Shown here: in pieces, positions 45,537 through 53,440 of the stretch
Layout of the letters: each line of letters begins with the position of its first letter
Position numbering within the stretch: the first letter of the stretch is position 1
Assembly: GCF_012034245.1 (NCBI RefSeq)
Contig: NZ_JAATEO010000016.1
Span: 1-64,000 of the forward strand
Direction: 5' to 3'
Source: Micromonospora thermarum
GTDB lineage: Bacteria > Actinomycetota > Actinomycetes > Mycobacteriales > Micromonosporaceae
DNA: 64,000 nucleotides
Position numbers and translations under genes: made by a program
The notes under the pieces: generated by a model
Told to the model about the DNA's origin: nothing
The model's input: only the letters and a program-made list of their open reading frames with translations
Databases searched by the model: none

Positions 45537-46349
45537 GTGTCAGCGGGTGGCGCCCGCCGGGGGCGGCGGGACAACGGGCTCGACGCGACCGAGTACGCGG
45601 TCGCGGGCGACGTCGACCCCCGGGTCGGCGAACACCTGCTGGACGTGCTGGCGGCCGGGGGTATCGCCGCGTACCTGCAACCCTCCGCCGACCTCAACCC
45701 GGTCACGCGCACCACCACCGTCCCGTCCCGGCCGGTCGACCGCCTGTACGTGGACCGCTCGCACCTGACGACCGCCCGCGACTACCTGACCCAGCTCGCC
45801 GACGAGGGCGCCGCCGAACGCGCGCGCGACGACGAGCCCGACATCGACGCCGAGTGGGCCCGCATCGTCGCCGGTTTCCACGCCACCGCCCCCGGCGGTG
45901 ACAACCCGTGGCCCGCCGCCGAGGACATCGACGACACCCGCCCGGGCCGGGCCGGTGCCGACGGTCCGACCGTCACCGAGGCCCGGCCGCTGCCGTACGC
46001 GGCCGACATCTCCGGCGTGACCGTCGGGCGGGGCCGGGACGACGCGCCGTCGCTGCTGGACGGGCTGGACACGTTCGGGGCGGACCTCCCCGACGACGAG
46101 GACGAGGACCGGTACACCCCGCCCCCGCCCCCACCACTGCCCCGGATCTCCAAGTACGCCGCGATCGGCACGCTGGCCATCGTGGTCGGGTTCGTATTGT
46201 TCCTGTTCCCCTCGGTGTTCCCGGCCGACCCGTCCGTGGTCACGCTGCTCGGCTTCACCGGCATCCTGGCGGGCTTCGTCACGCTGGTCTGGCGGCTGCG
46301 CCCGGGCGACCGCGACGAGCACGACCCGGACGACGGCGCCGTCGTCTGA
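45537..46349 (+). CDS. hypothetical membrane protein with DUF2007-like N-terminus
   Basis: A 270-residue protein starting at GTG 45537 behind a strong GAGGAGG. The first 100 residues resemble a small signal-transducing domain (DPRVGEHLLDVLAAGGIAAY, LYVDRSHLTTARDYLTQLAD), followed by an acidic, Pro-rich linker. Near the C-terminus are two membrane helices (IGTLAIVVGFVLFLFPSVF and TLLGFTGILAGFVTLVW) with an acidic tail. No enzymatic motif is present. It would be a membrane protein with a cytosolic sensory-like domain; the DUF2007 resemblance is tentative. Confidence 0.75.
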   Translation: MSAGGARRGRRDNGLDATEYAVAGDVDPRVGEHLLDVLAAGGIAAYLQPSADLNPVTRTTTVPSRPVDRLYVDRSHLTTARDYLTQLADEGAAERARDDEPDIDAEWARIVAGFHATAPGGDNPWPAAEDIDDTRPGRAGADGPTVTEARPLPYAADISGVTVGRGRDDAPSLLDGLDTFGADLPDDEDEDRYTPPPPPPLPRISKYAAIGTLAIVVGFVLFLFPSVFPADPSVVTLLGFTGILAGFVTLVWRLRPGDRDEHDPDDGAVV

Positions 46350-46424
46350 CCGCCCGGCGCGGGCGGATCGCGTCGACCACCGTCACTGCGCCCGCATCCC
46401 GGGACGGCCGCCGCCCCGCCAGTC

Positions 46425-46442
46425 GTGTAACAGTGGTGTAAC
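46425..46442. promoter_or_regulatory. two GTGTAAC direct repeats upstream of otsA
   Basis: GTGTAAC at 46425-46431 and 46436-46442, starting 11 bp apart (one helix turn), about 110 bp before the otsA start. Such helically phased direct repeats are typical of operator half-sites. The binding factor is unknown. Confidence 0.4.
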
Positions 46443-46552
46443 TTACGGTCAGTAGGAATACCGCTGTCCGTCAAGTCCCCCCTCCGCTGACTGCCGGTCG
46501 TTCCTCCCCCTTCGCACCGGCGGTCGCTCCCCGGCAGATCGGAACGCCCGAG

Positions 46553-47971
46553 ATGCGACAGAGTTCCCTCGTGGTGGTCGCCAACCGCCTCCCCATCGAC
46601 GACAGTGTGGCCCCGGACGGCGCCTGCGAGTGGCGCCGCAGCCCCGGCGGCCTGGTCAGCGCGCTGCACCCGCTCCTGCGGCACACCCCCGCCACCTGGG
46701 TGGGGTGGGCCGGCGGCACCGGGCCGGCCCCCGTGCTGCCGGACATCGACGGCGTCCGCATGCACGCCGTGGCACTGACCGCCGGCGACCTGCGCGACCA
46801 CTACGAAGGCTTCGCCAACGCCACCCTGTGGCCGCTCTACCACGACGCCGTCGAGCAGCCCGAGCACCACCGCCGCTGGTGGGAGGCGTACCAGCGGGTC
46901 AACCAGCGCTTCGCGGAGGCGACCGCCGAGGTGGCTGAGCCCGGCGCCGTGGTGTGGGTGCAGGACTACCACCTCCAACTCGTCCCGGGCCTGCTCCGGG
47001 CGCTCCGGCCGGACCTGCGGATCGGCTTCTTCCTGCACGTCGCGTTCCCGCCGCCGGAGCTGTTCATGCAGCTGCCCCGCCGGGCCGAGCTGCTGCGCGG
47101 CATGCTCGGCGCCGACCTCGTCGGCTTCCAGCGGGCCCAGGCGGCGCACAACTTCGCCCAGCTCGCGGCGAAGGTGCTCGAGCTGCCGGCCACCGACCGC
47201 CGGATCGCCGTCGACGACCGGGTGGTGCGCATCGGCGCCTTCCCGGTCTCCATCGACACCGCCGAGATGGCCGCCCTGGCCGCCCGGCCGGACGTCGCCG
47301 AGCACGCCGCCCGGCTGCGCCGCGACCTGGGCAGCCCCGACCAGGTGATCCTCAGCGTCGACCGGATGGACTACACCAAGGGCATCGAGCAGCGGCTCAA
47401 GGCGTACAGCGAGCTGATCGTCGATGGTCACGTCAAGGTCCGGGACACGGTGCTGGTGCAGGTGGCGGTGCCGAGCCGGGAACGCGTCGGGCAGTACCAG
47501 ATCCTCCGCGAGCGCGTCGAACGCGAGGTCGGCCGCATCAACGGCGAGTTCGGGCGGGTCGGCGAGCCCGCCATCCACTACCTGACCCAGCCGTTCGACC
47601 GCGCCGAGCTGGCGGCCCTGTACCGGATCGCCGACGTCATGGCGGTGACCCCGCTGCGGGACGGCATGAACCTGGTGGCCAAGGAGTACGTCGCCGCCCG
47701 CGTCGACGACACCGGGGCCCTGCTGCTGAGCGAGTTCGCCGGCGCCGCCGCCGAGCTGTCCCAGGCGTACCTGGTGAACCCGCACGACCTGGAGGGCCTC
47801 AAGCAGGGTCTGCTCGCGGCCCTGCGCGCCGCGCCGGACGACGTCCGCGAGCGGATGCGGGCCATGCGCGCGCACCTGCACCGGCACGACATCCGCGCCT
47901 GGGCCCGCTCCTACCTCTCCGCGCTCGACGAGGACGGGTCGCTGGTCAGCCGGCTCGGCGCCGCCGGTTAG
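46553..47971 (+). CDS. otsA: trehalose-6-phosphate synthase (OtsA, GT20)
   Basis: A 472-residue retaining GT20 enzyme. Landmarks: VVVANRLPIDDS at the start, RRSPGGLVSAL, VWVQDYHLQLVPGLLR, FFLHVAFPPPELF, LSVDRMDYTKGIEQRLKAY, LRDGMNLVAKEYVAAR and LLLSEFAGAAAEL. It makes trehalose 6-phosphate from UDP- or GDP-glucose and glucose 6-phosphate. No otsB phosphatase gene is adjacent. Confidence 0.96.
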   Translation: MRQSSLVVVANRLPIDDSVAPDGACEWRRSPGGLVSALHPLLRHTPATWVGWAGGTGPAPVLPDIDGVRMHAVALTAGDLRDHYEGFANATLWPLYHDAVEQPEHHRRWWEAYQRVNQRFAEATAEVAEPGAVVWVQDYHLQLVPGLLRALRPDLRIGFFLHVAFPPPELFMQLPRRAELLRGMLGADLVGFQRAQAAHNFAQLAAKVLELPATDRRIAVDDRVVRIGAFPVSIDTAEMAALAARPDVAEHAARLRRDLGSPDQVILSVDRMDYTKGIEQRLKAYSELIVDGHVKVRDTVLVQVAVPSRERVGQYQILRERVEREVGRINGEFGRVGEPAIHYLTQPFDRAELAALYRIADVMAVTPLRDGMNLVAKEYVAARVDDTGALLLSEFAGAAAELSQAYLVNPHDLEGLKQGLLAALRAAPDDVRERMRAMRAHLHRHDIRAWARSYLSALDEDGSLVSRLGAAG

Positions 47972-48011
47972 GGCCTGTCCTGGCCGGGCAGGCCCTCGAC
48001 CACGGCCGCGC

Positions 48012-48833
48012 TCAGCCCCGGCCGGGGTCCGGGTCCTTCTCCAGCCAGTCCAGGATCGCGTCGACCGGCTCCCGCCAGCGGGCGTCGAGCATCAGGTCGT
48101 GCCCCATGCCGGGGAAGAGCAGCGGCGCGGAGCCGTACCGCCGGGCCGCGCGGGTCAGCGCCGCCGCTGGCACCACCCGGTCGTCCGGGCTGCCGAGCAC
48201 CAGCACCGGCGGCTCGCCCACCGCCGGCTCCGGCTCCCGACCGAGCAGCAACTGCCACTGGGCACGCCGGGCGGCCCGGCCCAGCCGGGCGGCGTGCCGC
48301 CGGGCGTCCGCCTCCGGCAGCTCCCGGCTGAACAGCTGGGATCGGCTCAACCGCAACCGGCCGCCGGCCAGCGCCGGCAGCGTCCCGAGGGGGTTGCGGC
48401 GCAGCGCGGTCAGCGCCGTACCCCAACCGCCGAGCACCGGCGCCACCAGGACGGCGGCGCGGGCCGGGTAGCGCGCCAGGGCGTGTGCGACCACGAGTGC
48501 CCCGGCACCGTGCCCCACCAGCACCGCCTGGCGCGGCAGGCCCGCCGCCACCTGCACCACGTCATGGGCGTACGCCCGCAGCGTCGCGTCCGGCGCCGGG
48601 CCGCTGCCGCCGTGGCCGCGCAGGCTCACGGCGTACGCGGGAAAGCCGCGCCCGGCGGCGTGCCCCAGCCAGTGCTCGGCGAACGCCCACGCGCCGTGCC
48701 CGAAGCCCGGCACGAACAGCAGTGGCGGGCGACCCTCCTCCACCTCCGGGGTGGCGCCCAGCACCTCGCGCCGGACCGGGCGGACCGGCCGGGCCCACTC
48801 CCACCCCCGCATGATCCGCACCTGCTGGGTCAC
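48012..48833 (-). CDS. alpha/beta-hydrolase fold protein lacking the nucleophile serine
   Basis: A 273-residue protein starting at GTG 48833. The fold is clear (LLFVPGFGHGAWAFAEHW, YAVSLRGHGGSGPAPDATL, PVLVLGSPDDRVVPAAAL, GMGHDLML), but the nucleophile elbow reads VGHGAGALVVAH, that is GxGxG instead of GxSxG. Asp and His candidates remain. Either it is a non-hydrolytic member, or another residue acts. It follows the flavin monooxygenase gene with 106 bp of repeat sequence between, on the same strand. Substrate unknown. Confidence 0.8.
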   Translation of the reverse strand: MTQQVRIMRGWEWARPVRPVRREVLGATPEVEEGRPPLLFVPGFGHGAWAFAEHWLGHAAGRGFPAYAVSLRGHGGSGPAPDATLRAYAHDVVQVAAGLPRQAVLVGHGAGALVVAHALARYPARAAVLVAPVLGGWGTALTALRRNPLGTLPALAGGRLRLSRSQLFSRELPEADARRHAARLGRAARRAQWQLLLGREPEPAVGEPPVLVLGSPDDRVVPAAALTRAARRYGSAPLLFPGMGHDLMLDARWREPVDAILDWLEKDPDPGRG

Positions 48834-48849
48834 TGTGCCGACCTTTCGT

Positions 48850-48960
48850 TCGCGACTGCGGGGCTTCGCCCCGCTGCACCTCGCGTTCGTGCGCGGCCGC
48901 GTCCCACGCGAGCCGCCCACGAACGCCCGCTCCTCACGCTCACCGCGTCTCCAGGTCCCG
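48850..48960 (-). repeat. GC-rich intergenic repeat, copy 3
   Basis: On the minus strand it includes TGAGCGTGAGGAGCGGGC, matching the opening of copies 1 and 2, and ends with CCCCGCAGTCGCGAACG. This copy is longer, with an internal GCGGCTCGCGTGGGACGCGG segment. The TGA at its start is the stop codon of the flavin monooxygenase gene (48940-48942). Confidence 0.55.
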
Positions 48961-50346
48961 CAGGGCACGCTGGACGGCGCGCAGGTAGTCGGCGTGGCCG
49001 ACCTCGAACCAGTGCCGGGTGCTGTCCTTGACCGGCCCGGAGTAGCGCTCCCCCGCCTTCGCGGTGACCTTCCCGGCGAAGGCCGCCGCGCGGTCCGGGT
49101 GGGTCACGCGCAGCCGCAGCAGCCGGGCGAACAGCACCGCCTGCCAGTGCGACAGGGTGAAGATGCCGGAGTCGGGCTGCACCAGACCGGCCACCGCGAG
49201 CGTCGGGTGACCGGGCACGAACGCGTTGAGCCACAGCGTCGGCCGGCCGGTCGCGGCGTCGTCGCCGAGGATCTTCGGGTCGAGGAACTCGAACCGCGGC
49301 AGGTAACCGGTGGCGAAGACGACCAGCTCCGGGTCGATCTGCCGGCCGTCGGCGAGCTCCACGGCGTACGGGTGGAAGCGGGTGACGTCCGGGACCGGGG
49401 TGATCTGGCCGTGGCCGACGTGGTAGACGAGCTGGCTGTTGGCGATCGGGTGGGTCTCGTACACCCGGTGGTCGGGCTTCGGCAGGCCGAAGCGGGTGAG
49501 GTCGCCGACGGTCAGCCGCAGCGTCAGGTGGTAGAGCCACTGCCGGACCCGCCGCGGGACCCGCAGGGCCAGCAGCGCGTCGTTGACCTGGTCGGCGGGG
49601 CGGCCGAGCACGTACTTGGGGGTGTACCAGTAGCCGCGGCGCGTGGAGTGCCAGCAACGGGACGCCTGCTGCCCGGCCTCGACGGCGATGTCGCACCCGG
49701 TGTTGCCCGCGCCGACCACCAGCACCCGCTTGCCGCGTAGCTGTGCCGGGTCCTTGTACGACGAGGCGTGCATGATCTCGCCGCGGAACTCGGCGAGGCC
49801 GTCGTAGCTCGGCAGCTTCGGCGACCAGTTGTGGCCGTTGGCGACCACGACGGCCGCGTACCGGGAGGTGCGCTCCGGGCCGTAGCCGCCGGTGCTCCGG
49901 GTGGTGACGTCCCAACGGTCCCCGGCCACCGGCTCGACCCGCACCACCTCGGTGCCGAACCAGATGTGCCGGCGCAGGTCGAAGTGGTCGGCGTACCGCT
50001 CGAAGTAGGACAGCAACTGGCTGTGGTGCGGGTAGTCCGGCCAGTCGTCCGGCATCGGGAAGTCGGGGAACTGGGTGAACGGGCGGGACGAGATCAGGTG
50101 GGTGCTCGCGTACACCGGGCTGCGGTCGTGCCGCCAGTTCCACGCGCCGCCGACCCCCGTCTCCCGCTCGTAGCAGTCGACGCCGAACCCGTGCTCGCTG
50201 AGGTTCTTGATGGCGGTCAGCCCGCTCGCGCCGGCACCGATCACGCAGACCGTGTCGCCCCGGTCCGAGACCGGGCGGCCGTCGCGGGTCAGGTCGACGG
50301 TGCTCGACTCCGGGTCGGGCCGGCCGTCGTCGGTGGAGGTGGACAC
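48940..50346 (-). CDS. flavin-containing monooxygenase
   Basis: A 468-residue FMO-type flavoprotein starting at GTG 50346 behind AAGGAG. The FAD motif is VCVIGAGASGLTAIKNL; the FMO fingerprint region reads GGAWNWRHDRSPVYASTH; and the NADP motif is VLVVGAGNTGCDIAVEA. Later come ATGYLPRFEFLDP and HPTLAVAGLVQPDSG. It resembles flavin monooxygenases and cyclohexanone-monooxygenase-like enzymes that oxidise small lipophilic or N/S-containing molecules. The substrate is not evident. Its stop falls inside the repeat. Confidence 0.9.
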   Translation of the reverse strand: MSTSTDDGRPDPESSTVDLTRDGRPVSDRGDTVCVIGAGASGLTAIKNLSEHGFGVDCYERETGVGGAWNWRHDRSPVYASTHLISSRPFTQFPDFPMPDDWPDYPHHSQLLSYFERYADHFDLRRHIWFGTEVVRVEPVAGDRWDVTTRSTGGYGPERTSRYAAVVVANGHNWSPKLPSYDGLAEFRGEIMHASSYKDPAQLRGKRVLVVGAGNTGCDIAVEAGQQASRCWHSTRRGYWYTPKYVLGRPADQVNDALLALRVPRRVRQWLYHLTLRLTVGDLTRFGLPKPDHRVYETHPIANSQLVYHVGHGQITPVPDVTRFHPYAVELADGRQIDPELVVFATGYLPRFEFLDPKILGDDAATGRPTLWLNAFVPGHPTLAVAGLVQPDSGIFTLSHWQAVLFARLLRLRVTHPDRAAAFAGKVTAKAGERYSGPVKDSTRHWFEVGHADYLRAVQRALRDLETR

Positions 50347-50441
50347 CGAGGGATCTCCTTATGTGCGGCACGGGTGCCGGGTCGCGCAGCATCCTGCCCA
50401 CATCGGATGGCCGATGTCCAGCCCCGGCCCCCGCGCGGCGG

Positions 50442-51152
50442 TCAGTCGGTCGGGGGCAGCAGCAGGTCGACCAGGACGGGGAAGTGGTCGCTGGCGCGGC
50501 GGGTCTCCGGCGTGTCCACCACGTCGTAGTCGACGACGGTGATCCGCGGGTCGACGAAGAGCGCGTCGATCCGCCGGCTCGGGTTGCCGCACGAGAAGGT
50601 GAGCCGGTCGGCCCGGTCCGTCGCCACCGCCGCGTCGGTGCGCCCCGCCGCCACGGTCGCCCAGGCCGGCCCGTCCGGCCCCTCGTTGAGGTCCGCGCCC
50701 GCGATCACCGGCCACGGCGCGTCGGCCAGCCCCCGCGCGAACAGCTCGGCCTGGGCCGGCCGCTCCGCCGGATCGGTGGACAGGTGCGACCCGGCGACGG
50801 TGAACCGGGCGCCCCGCCCGACCACGCAGTCGGCGTACGCGGCGCCCCGCAGGTGCCGGCCGGGGGTGAGCGGGAACCGCTGGCACCGGCTGGCGGTCAC
50901 CCGGACCCGGAGGCTGGTCAGCAGCAGGTTGCCCAACGCGGGCAGCCCGCCCGCCGCCACCACCAGCCCGAACGACTCGGCGAGCGCCGCCGACTTCTGC
51001 CGCCAGCGGAACCGGCGCGGCCCCTCCTGCACGACGACCACGTCCGGCGCGGCGGCACGGACCACCGCCGCCAACGCGGCGGTGTCGTCCCGCTGGCTGT
51101 GGATGTTGTACGACACGACGCGCAGCGGCACGCCGGCACCCGGTGCAGCCAA
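50442..51152 (-). CDS. endonuclease/exonuclease/phosphatase family protein
   Basis: Up to 236 residues from TTG 51152; GTG 51131 (start of VPLRVVSYNIHSQRDD) is at least as likely. The EEP core is clear: VVSYNIHSQRDDTAAL, VVVVQEGPRRFRW, VAGSHLSTDPAERP, PVIAGADLNEGPDG and ASDHFPVLVDLLLP, which provide the metal and catalytic residues. The fold cuts phosphodiesters or phosphomonoesters. The gene begins about 8 bp after the glucokinase stop, probably in the same operon. Confidence 0.88.
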   Translation of the reverse strand: MAAPGAGVPLRVVSYNIHSQRDDTAALAAVVRAAAPDVVVVQEGPRRFRWRQKSAALAESFGLVVAAGGLPALGNLLLTSLRVRVTASRCQRFPLTPGRHLRGAAYADCVVGRGARFTVAGSHLSTDPAERPAQAELFARGLADAPWPVIAGADLNEGPDGPAWATVAAGRTDAAVATDRADRLTFSCGNPSRRIDALFVDPRITVVDYDVVDTPETRRASDHFPVLVDLLLPPTD

Positions 51153-51160
51153 CCCCGGCC

Positions 51161-52108
51161 CTAGATCCGACGGGCGAGGTCGGCGGCGCCGATGACGCCC
51201 GCGGTGTTGCCCAGCTGGGCCGGCCGGATGTCGGCCACCGGCAGCCGGCCGCGCTGCGCCAGCGCCTCGGTGAAGGAGCGGCGGGTCGGGCCCATCAGCA
51301 GGTCACCGGCATCGACGACGCCACCGCCGACGACCAACACCTGGGGGTCGAGGATCTGCGCCATGTCCGCGAGGCTGGTGCCCAGCCAGCGGCCGACCAG
51401 GGCGAACGCCTCGGCGGAGACCGGGTCGCCGCCCTTGGCGGCGGCCGTCACCATCGGGCCGGTGATCGCCTCGACCTCCCCGCCGGCCAGGTCCAGCAGC
51501 GCGGTGGCGCGGTGCGGCTCCTGGCGGGCGGCGGCGCGGGCGAAACGGACCAGGGCGCTCCCGCTGGCGTACTGCTCGATGCAGCCCAGGCGGCCGCAGC
51601 CGCACTGGTGCCCGTCCGGAACGGTGAGCATGTGGCCGAGTTCGGCGGCGATGCCGTTGGCGCCGCGGACCAGCTCGCCGCCGAGGACGATGCCGCCGCC
51701 CACGCCGGTGCCGATCGTGAACATGACCATCGAGTCGTCGGCGTGGCGGGCGGCGCCGTGCCGGAACTCGGCCCACGCGGCGACGTTGCCGTCGTTCTCG
51801 ACGATCACCGGCAGGTCCACCGCCGCGCTGACGTAGTCGCGGAGCGGCTCGTCGCGCCAGGCCAGGTTGGGGGCGAAGAGCACGGTGGAGCGCCCGGCGT
51901 TGATCCAGCCCGCCGCGCCGATGCCGACCGCCTCGATCGTCCGCCCGTGCGCCAGCTCGCCGACCACCTCGATGATGACGTCCCGGGTCTTGCCGACGTC
52001 ATCGGCGGGAGTGTCCCGTCGGGCCTGCACCAGGACCCTGCCGGCGTCGTCCACGACACCGCCGGCCACCTTCGTGCCACCGACGTCGACTCCGATGGTC
52101 AGCGTCAC
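51161..52108 (-). CDS. glkA: ROK-family glucokinase
   Basis: A 315-residue glucokinase. GTG 52108 (VTLTIGVDVGGTKVAGGVV) is preferred because GAGGGGA lies about 10 bases before it; GTG 52117 is an alternative. Signatures: DVGGTK phosphate loop, ENDGNVAAWAEFRHG, TIGTGVGGGIVLGGELVRG, and the ROK zinc motif CGCGRLGCIEQYASG. It phosphorylates glucose with ATP. In Streptomyces the homologue GlkA mediates carbon catabolite repression and lies in a similar gene context, from memory. Confidence 0.93.
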   Translation of the reverse strand: MTLTIGVDVGGTKVAGGVVDDAGRVLVQARRDTPADDVGKTRDVIIEVVGELAHGRTIEAVGIGAAGWINAGRSTVLFAPNLAWRDEPLRDYVSAAVDLPVIVENDGNVAAWAEFRHGAARHADDSMVMFTIGTGVGGGIVLGGELVRGANGIAAELGHMLTVPDGHQCGCGRLGCIEQYASGSALVRFARAAARQEPHRATALLDLAGGEVEAITGPMVTAAAKGGDPVSAEAFALVGRWLGTSLADMAQILDPQVLVVGGGVVDAGDLLMGPTRRSFTEALAQRGRLPVADIRPAQLGNTAGVIGAADLARRI

Positions 52109-52178
52109 CGCTGCCACTCCCCTCTGCTGTGCTGCCCCGGCCCCACGGCATCGCTCGGTGGGTGACGGGAGGTGGTGG

Positions 52179-52871
52179 TCAGGCCCCCCGGGCGTCCTCG
52201 CCCGCGTCGCCGGGCACCCGGGAGGCGGGCACCACGGGACGGTCGGCCGTCGCCCGTACGGTCTGCGGCGCGGCCGGCCCGGCGACGTCGACGGGCGGTG
52301 CGGCGGCCGGGTCGGGTGTCTCCTCCGCGCGGGTGGCGGCGGACCAGACGTCCCCCTCGGGCGCCGACGGAGAATCATGCCCGCTCCGGGTGGCCTCGCG
52401 CCACACGTGGTCCTCGGTGCCGGCGGCCGGGGTGGCCGGCCTGGGCCGGTCGGCCCGCTCGTGGGCCGGCTCGGCCGGGGCGAACGCGCGGAGCAGGCTG
52501 GCCACGCCGGCGGCCAGGTCGCCCGCTCCGGTGGCGAGGCGCTCGGCGAATTCCGGACTCGGGTCGCGCAACGCGGCGACAGCGCGGCAGACCGGACAGA
52601 TGCAGCATTCGGCCGTACCGGTGGCGAAACCGCCCCTGGACGACCCTGCCGAACCGCCCGGGACGCCGCTGTGATTGAGGACACTCGACACGATCCCACC
52701 GAGCGGACCCCACGCCCCCGACTCCGATCCCGCCGCGGCCAGCCGCGCGGTGGCCAGCAGGGTGGCGACCAGTCGTTCCGCCTCTTCCCGGGCCGAGCCC
52801 GGATCCGTTGCCCCCACGCTCGGCTCCTCTACCGGGGCGGCCGGGCCGCCGACCGCGTCACTGCGCCGCAC
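52179..52871 (-). CDS. hypothetical protein with CxxC-type motif (DUF5304-like)
   Basis: A 230-residue protein whose GTG start at 52871 overlaps the stop of the SRPBCC gene by 14 bp. Around residue 90 is ECCICPVCRAVAALRDPSPE, a cysteine cluster that could bind metal, followed by a helical stretch. The rest is a low-complexity Pro/Ala region. Streptomyces DUF5304-type proteins with a similar CPVCR segment sit in the same glucokinase/SRPBCC neighbourhood. Function unknown. Confidence 0.7.
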   Translation of the reverse strand: MRRSDAVGGPAAPVEEPSVGATDPGSAREEAERLVATLLATARLAAAGSESGAWGPLGGIVSSVLNHSGVPGGSAGSSRGGFATGTAECCICPVCRAVAALRDPSPEFAERLATGAGDLAAGVASLLRAFAPAEPAHERADRPRPATPAAGTEDHVWREATRSGHDSPSAPEGDVWSAATRAEETPDPAAAPPVDVAGPAAPQTVRATADRPVVPASRVPGDAGEDARGA

Positions 52872-53313
52872 CGGGTGCTTCTACCCGGCGCTTGAGCTGC
52901 TTCAACGCGGTGTCCATGATCATCTTCTCGGCCTTGCGGCGGAACATGCCGAGCATCCCCACCGACAGCTCGACCTCCAGCGTGTAGGTCACCGTCGTCG
53001 TGCCGTCACGGTTGCCCACCAGGTCGTACGAGCCACGCTGGGACTTCTGCATCTTCGAGGGCGCCACCAGGTGCCACTCGATCCGGGTGAGGTCCTCCGC
53101 GTACTCGTAGGCGAGCACGTACTCGTCGGCCATCACGCCCGCGTCGATGGTGAACCGGACCTGGCTCGCATAGCCGTCCTCGTACTCCTCGACGACCTCC
53201 ACGTCCCGCACCGCCTCGGTCCACTCCGGGTAGCTCGGGAAGTCGCAGATGACCGCCGCCACCCGTTCCGGTGGCGCGCCGATGATGATCGACTGGGTGG
53301 AGGAGTCCGCCAT
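52858..53313 (-). CDS. SRPBCC/START-like lipid-binding family protein
   Basis: A 151-residue single-domain protein of the polyketide cyclase/START superfamily. Sequence features: IIIGAPPERVAAVICDFPSY, PEWTEAVRDVEVVEEYEDG, ADEYVLAYEYAEDLTRIEWH and the C-terminal amphipathic helix. It would bind a hydrophobic ligand; no catalytic residues can be named. Gene-order counterpart is Rv2185c (TB16.3) in M. tuberculosis, also divergent from an acyl-CoA ligase. Confidence 0.88.
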   Translation of the reverse strand: MADSSTQSIIIGAPPERVAAVICDFPSYPEWTEAVRDVEVVEEYEDGYASQVRFTIDAGVMADEYVLAYEYAEDLTRIEWHLVAPSKMQKSQRGSYDLVGNRDGTTTVTYTLEVELSVGMLGMFRRKAEKMIMDTALKQLKRRVEAPGAAQ

Positions 53314-53440
53314 GGGGGGAGGCTACCCGGCGGCGGAAGGAACCTGCCTGCGCCACCCTCCCCGTCGGGCGGGTAGGTTTCGACAGAGCCGACCCGAGGT
53401 GGCGGCCCGCCCGGCCAGTGTGAGCACGAGGAGAGTGCAG

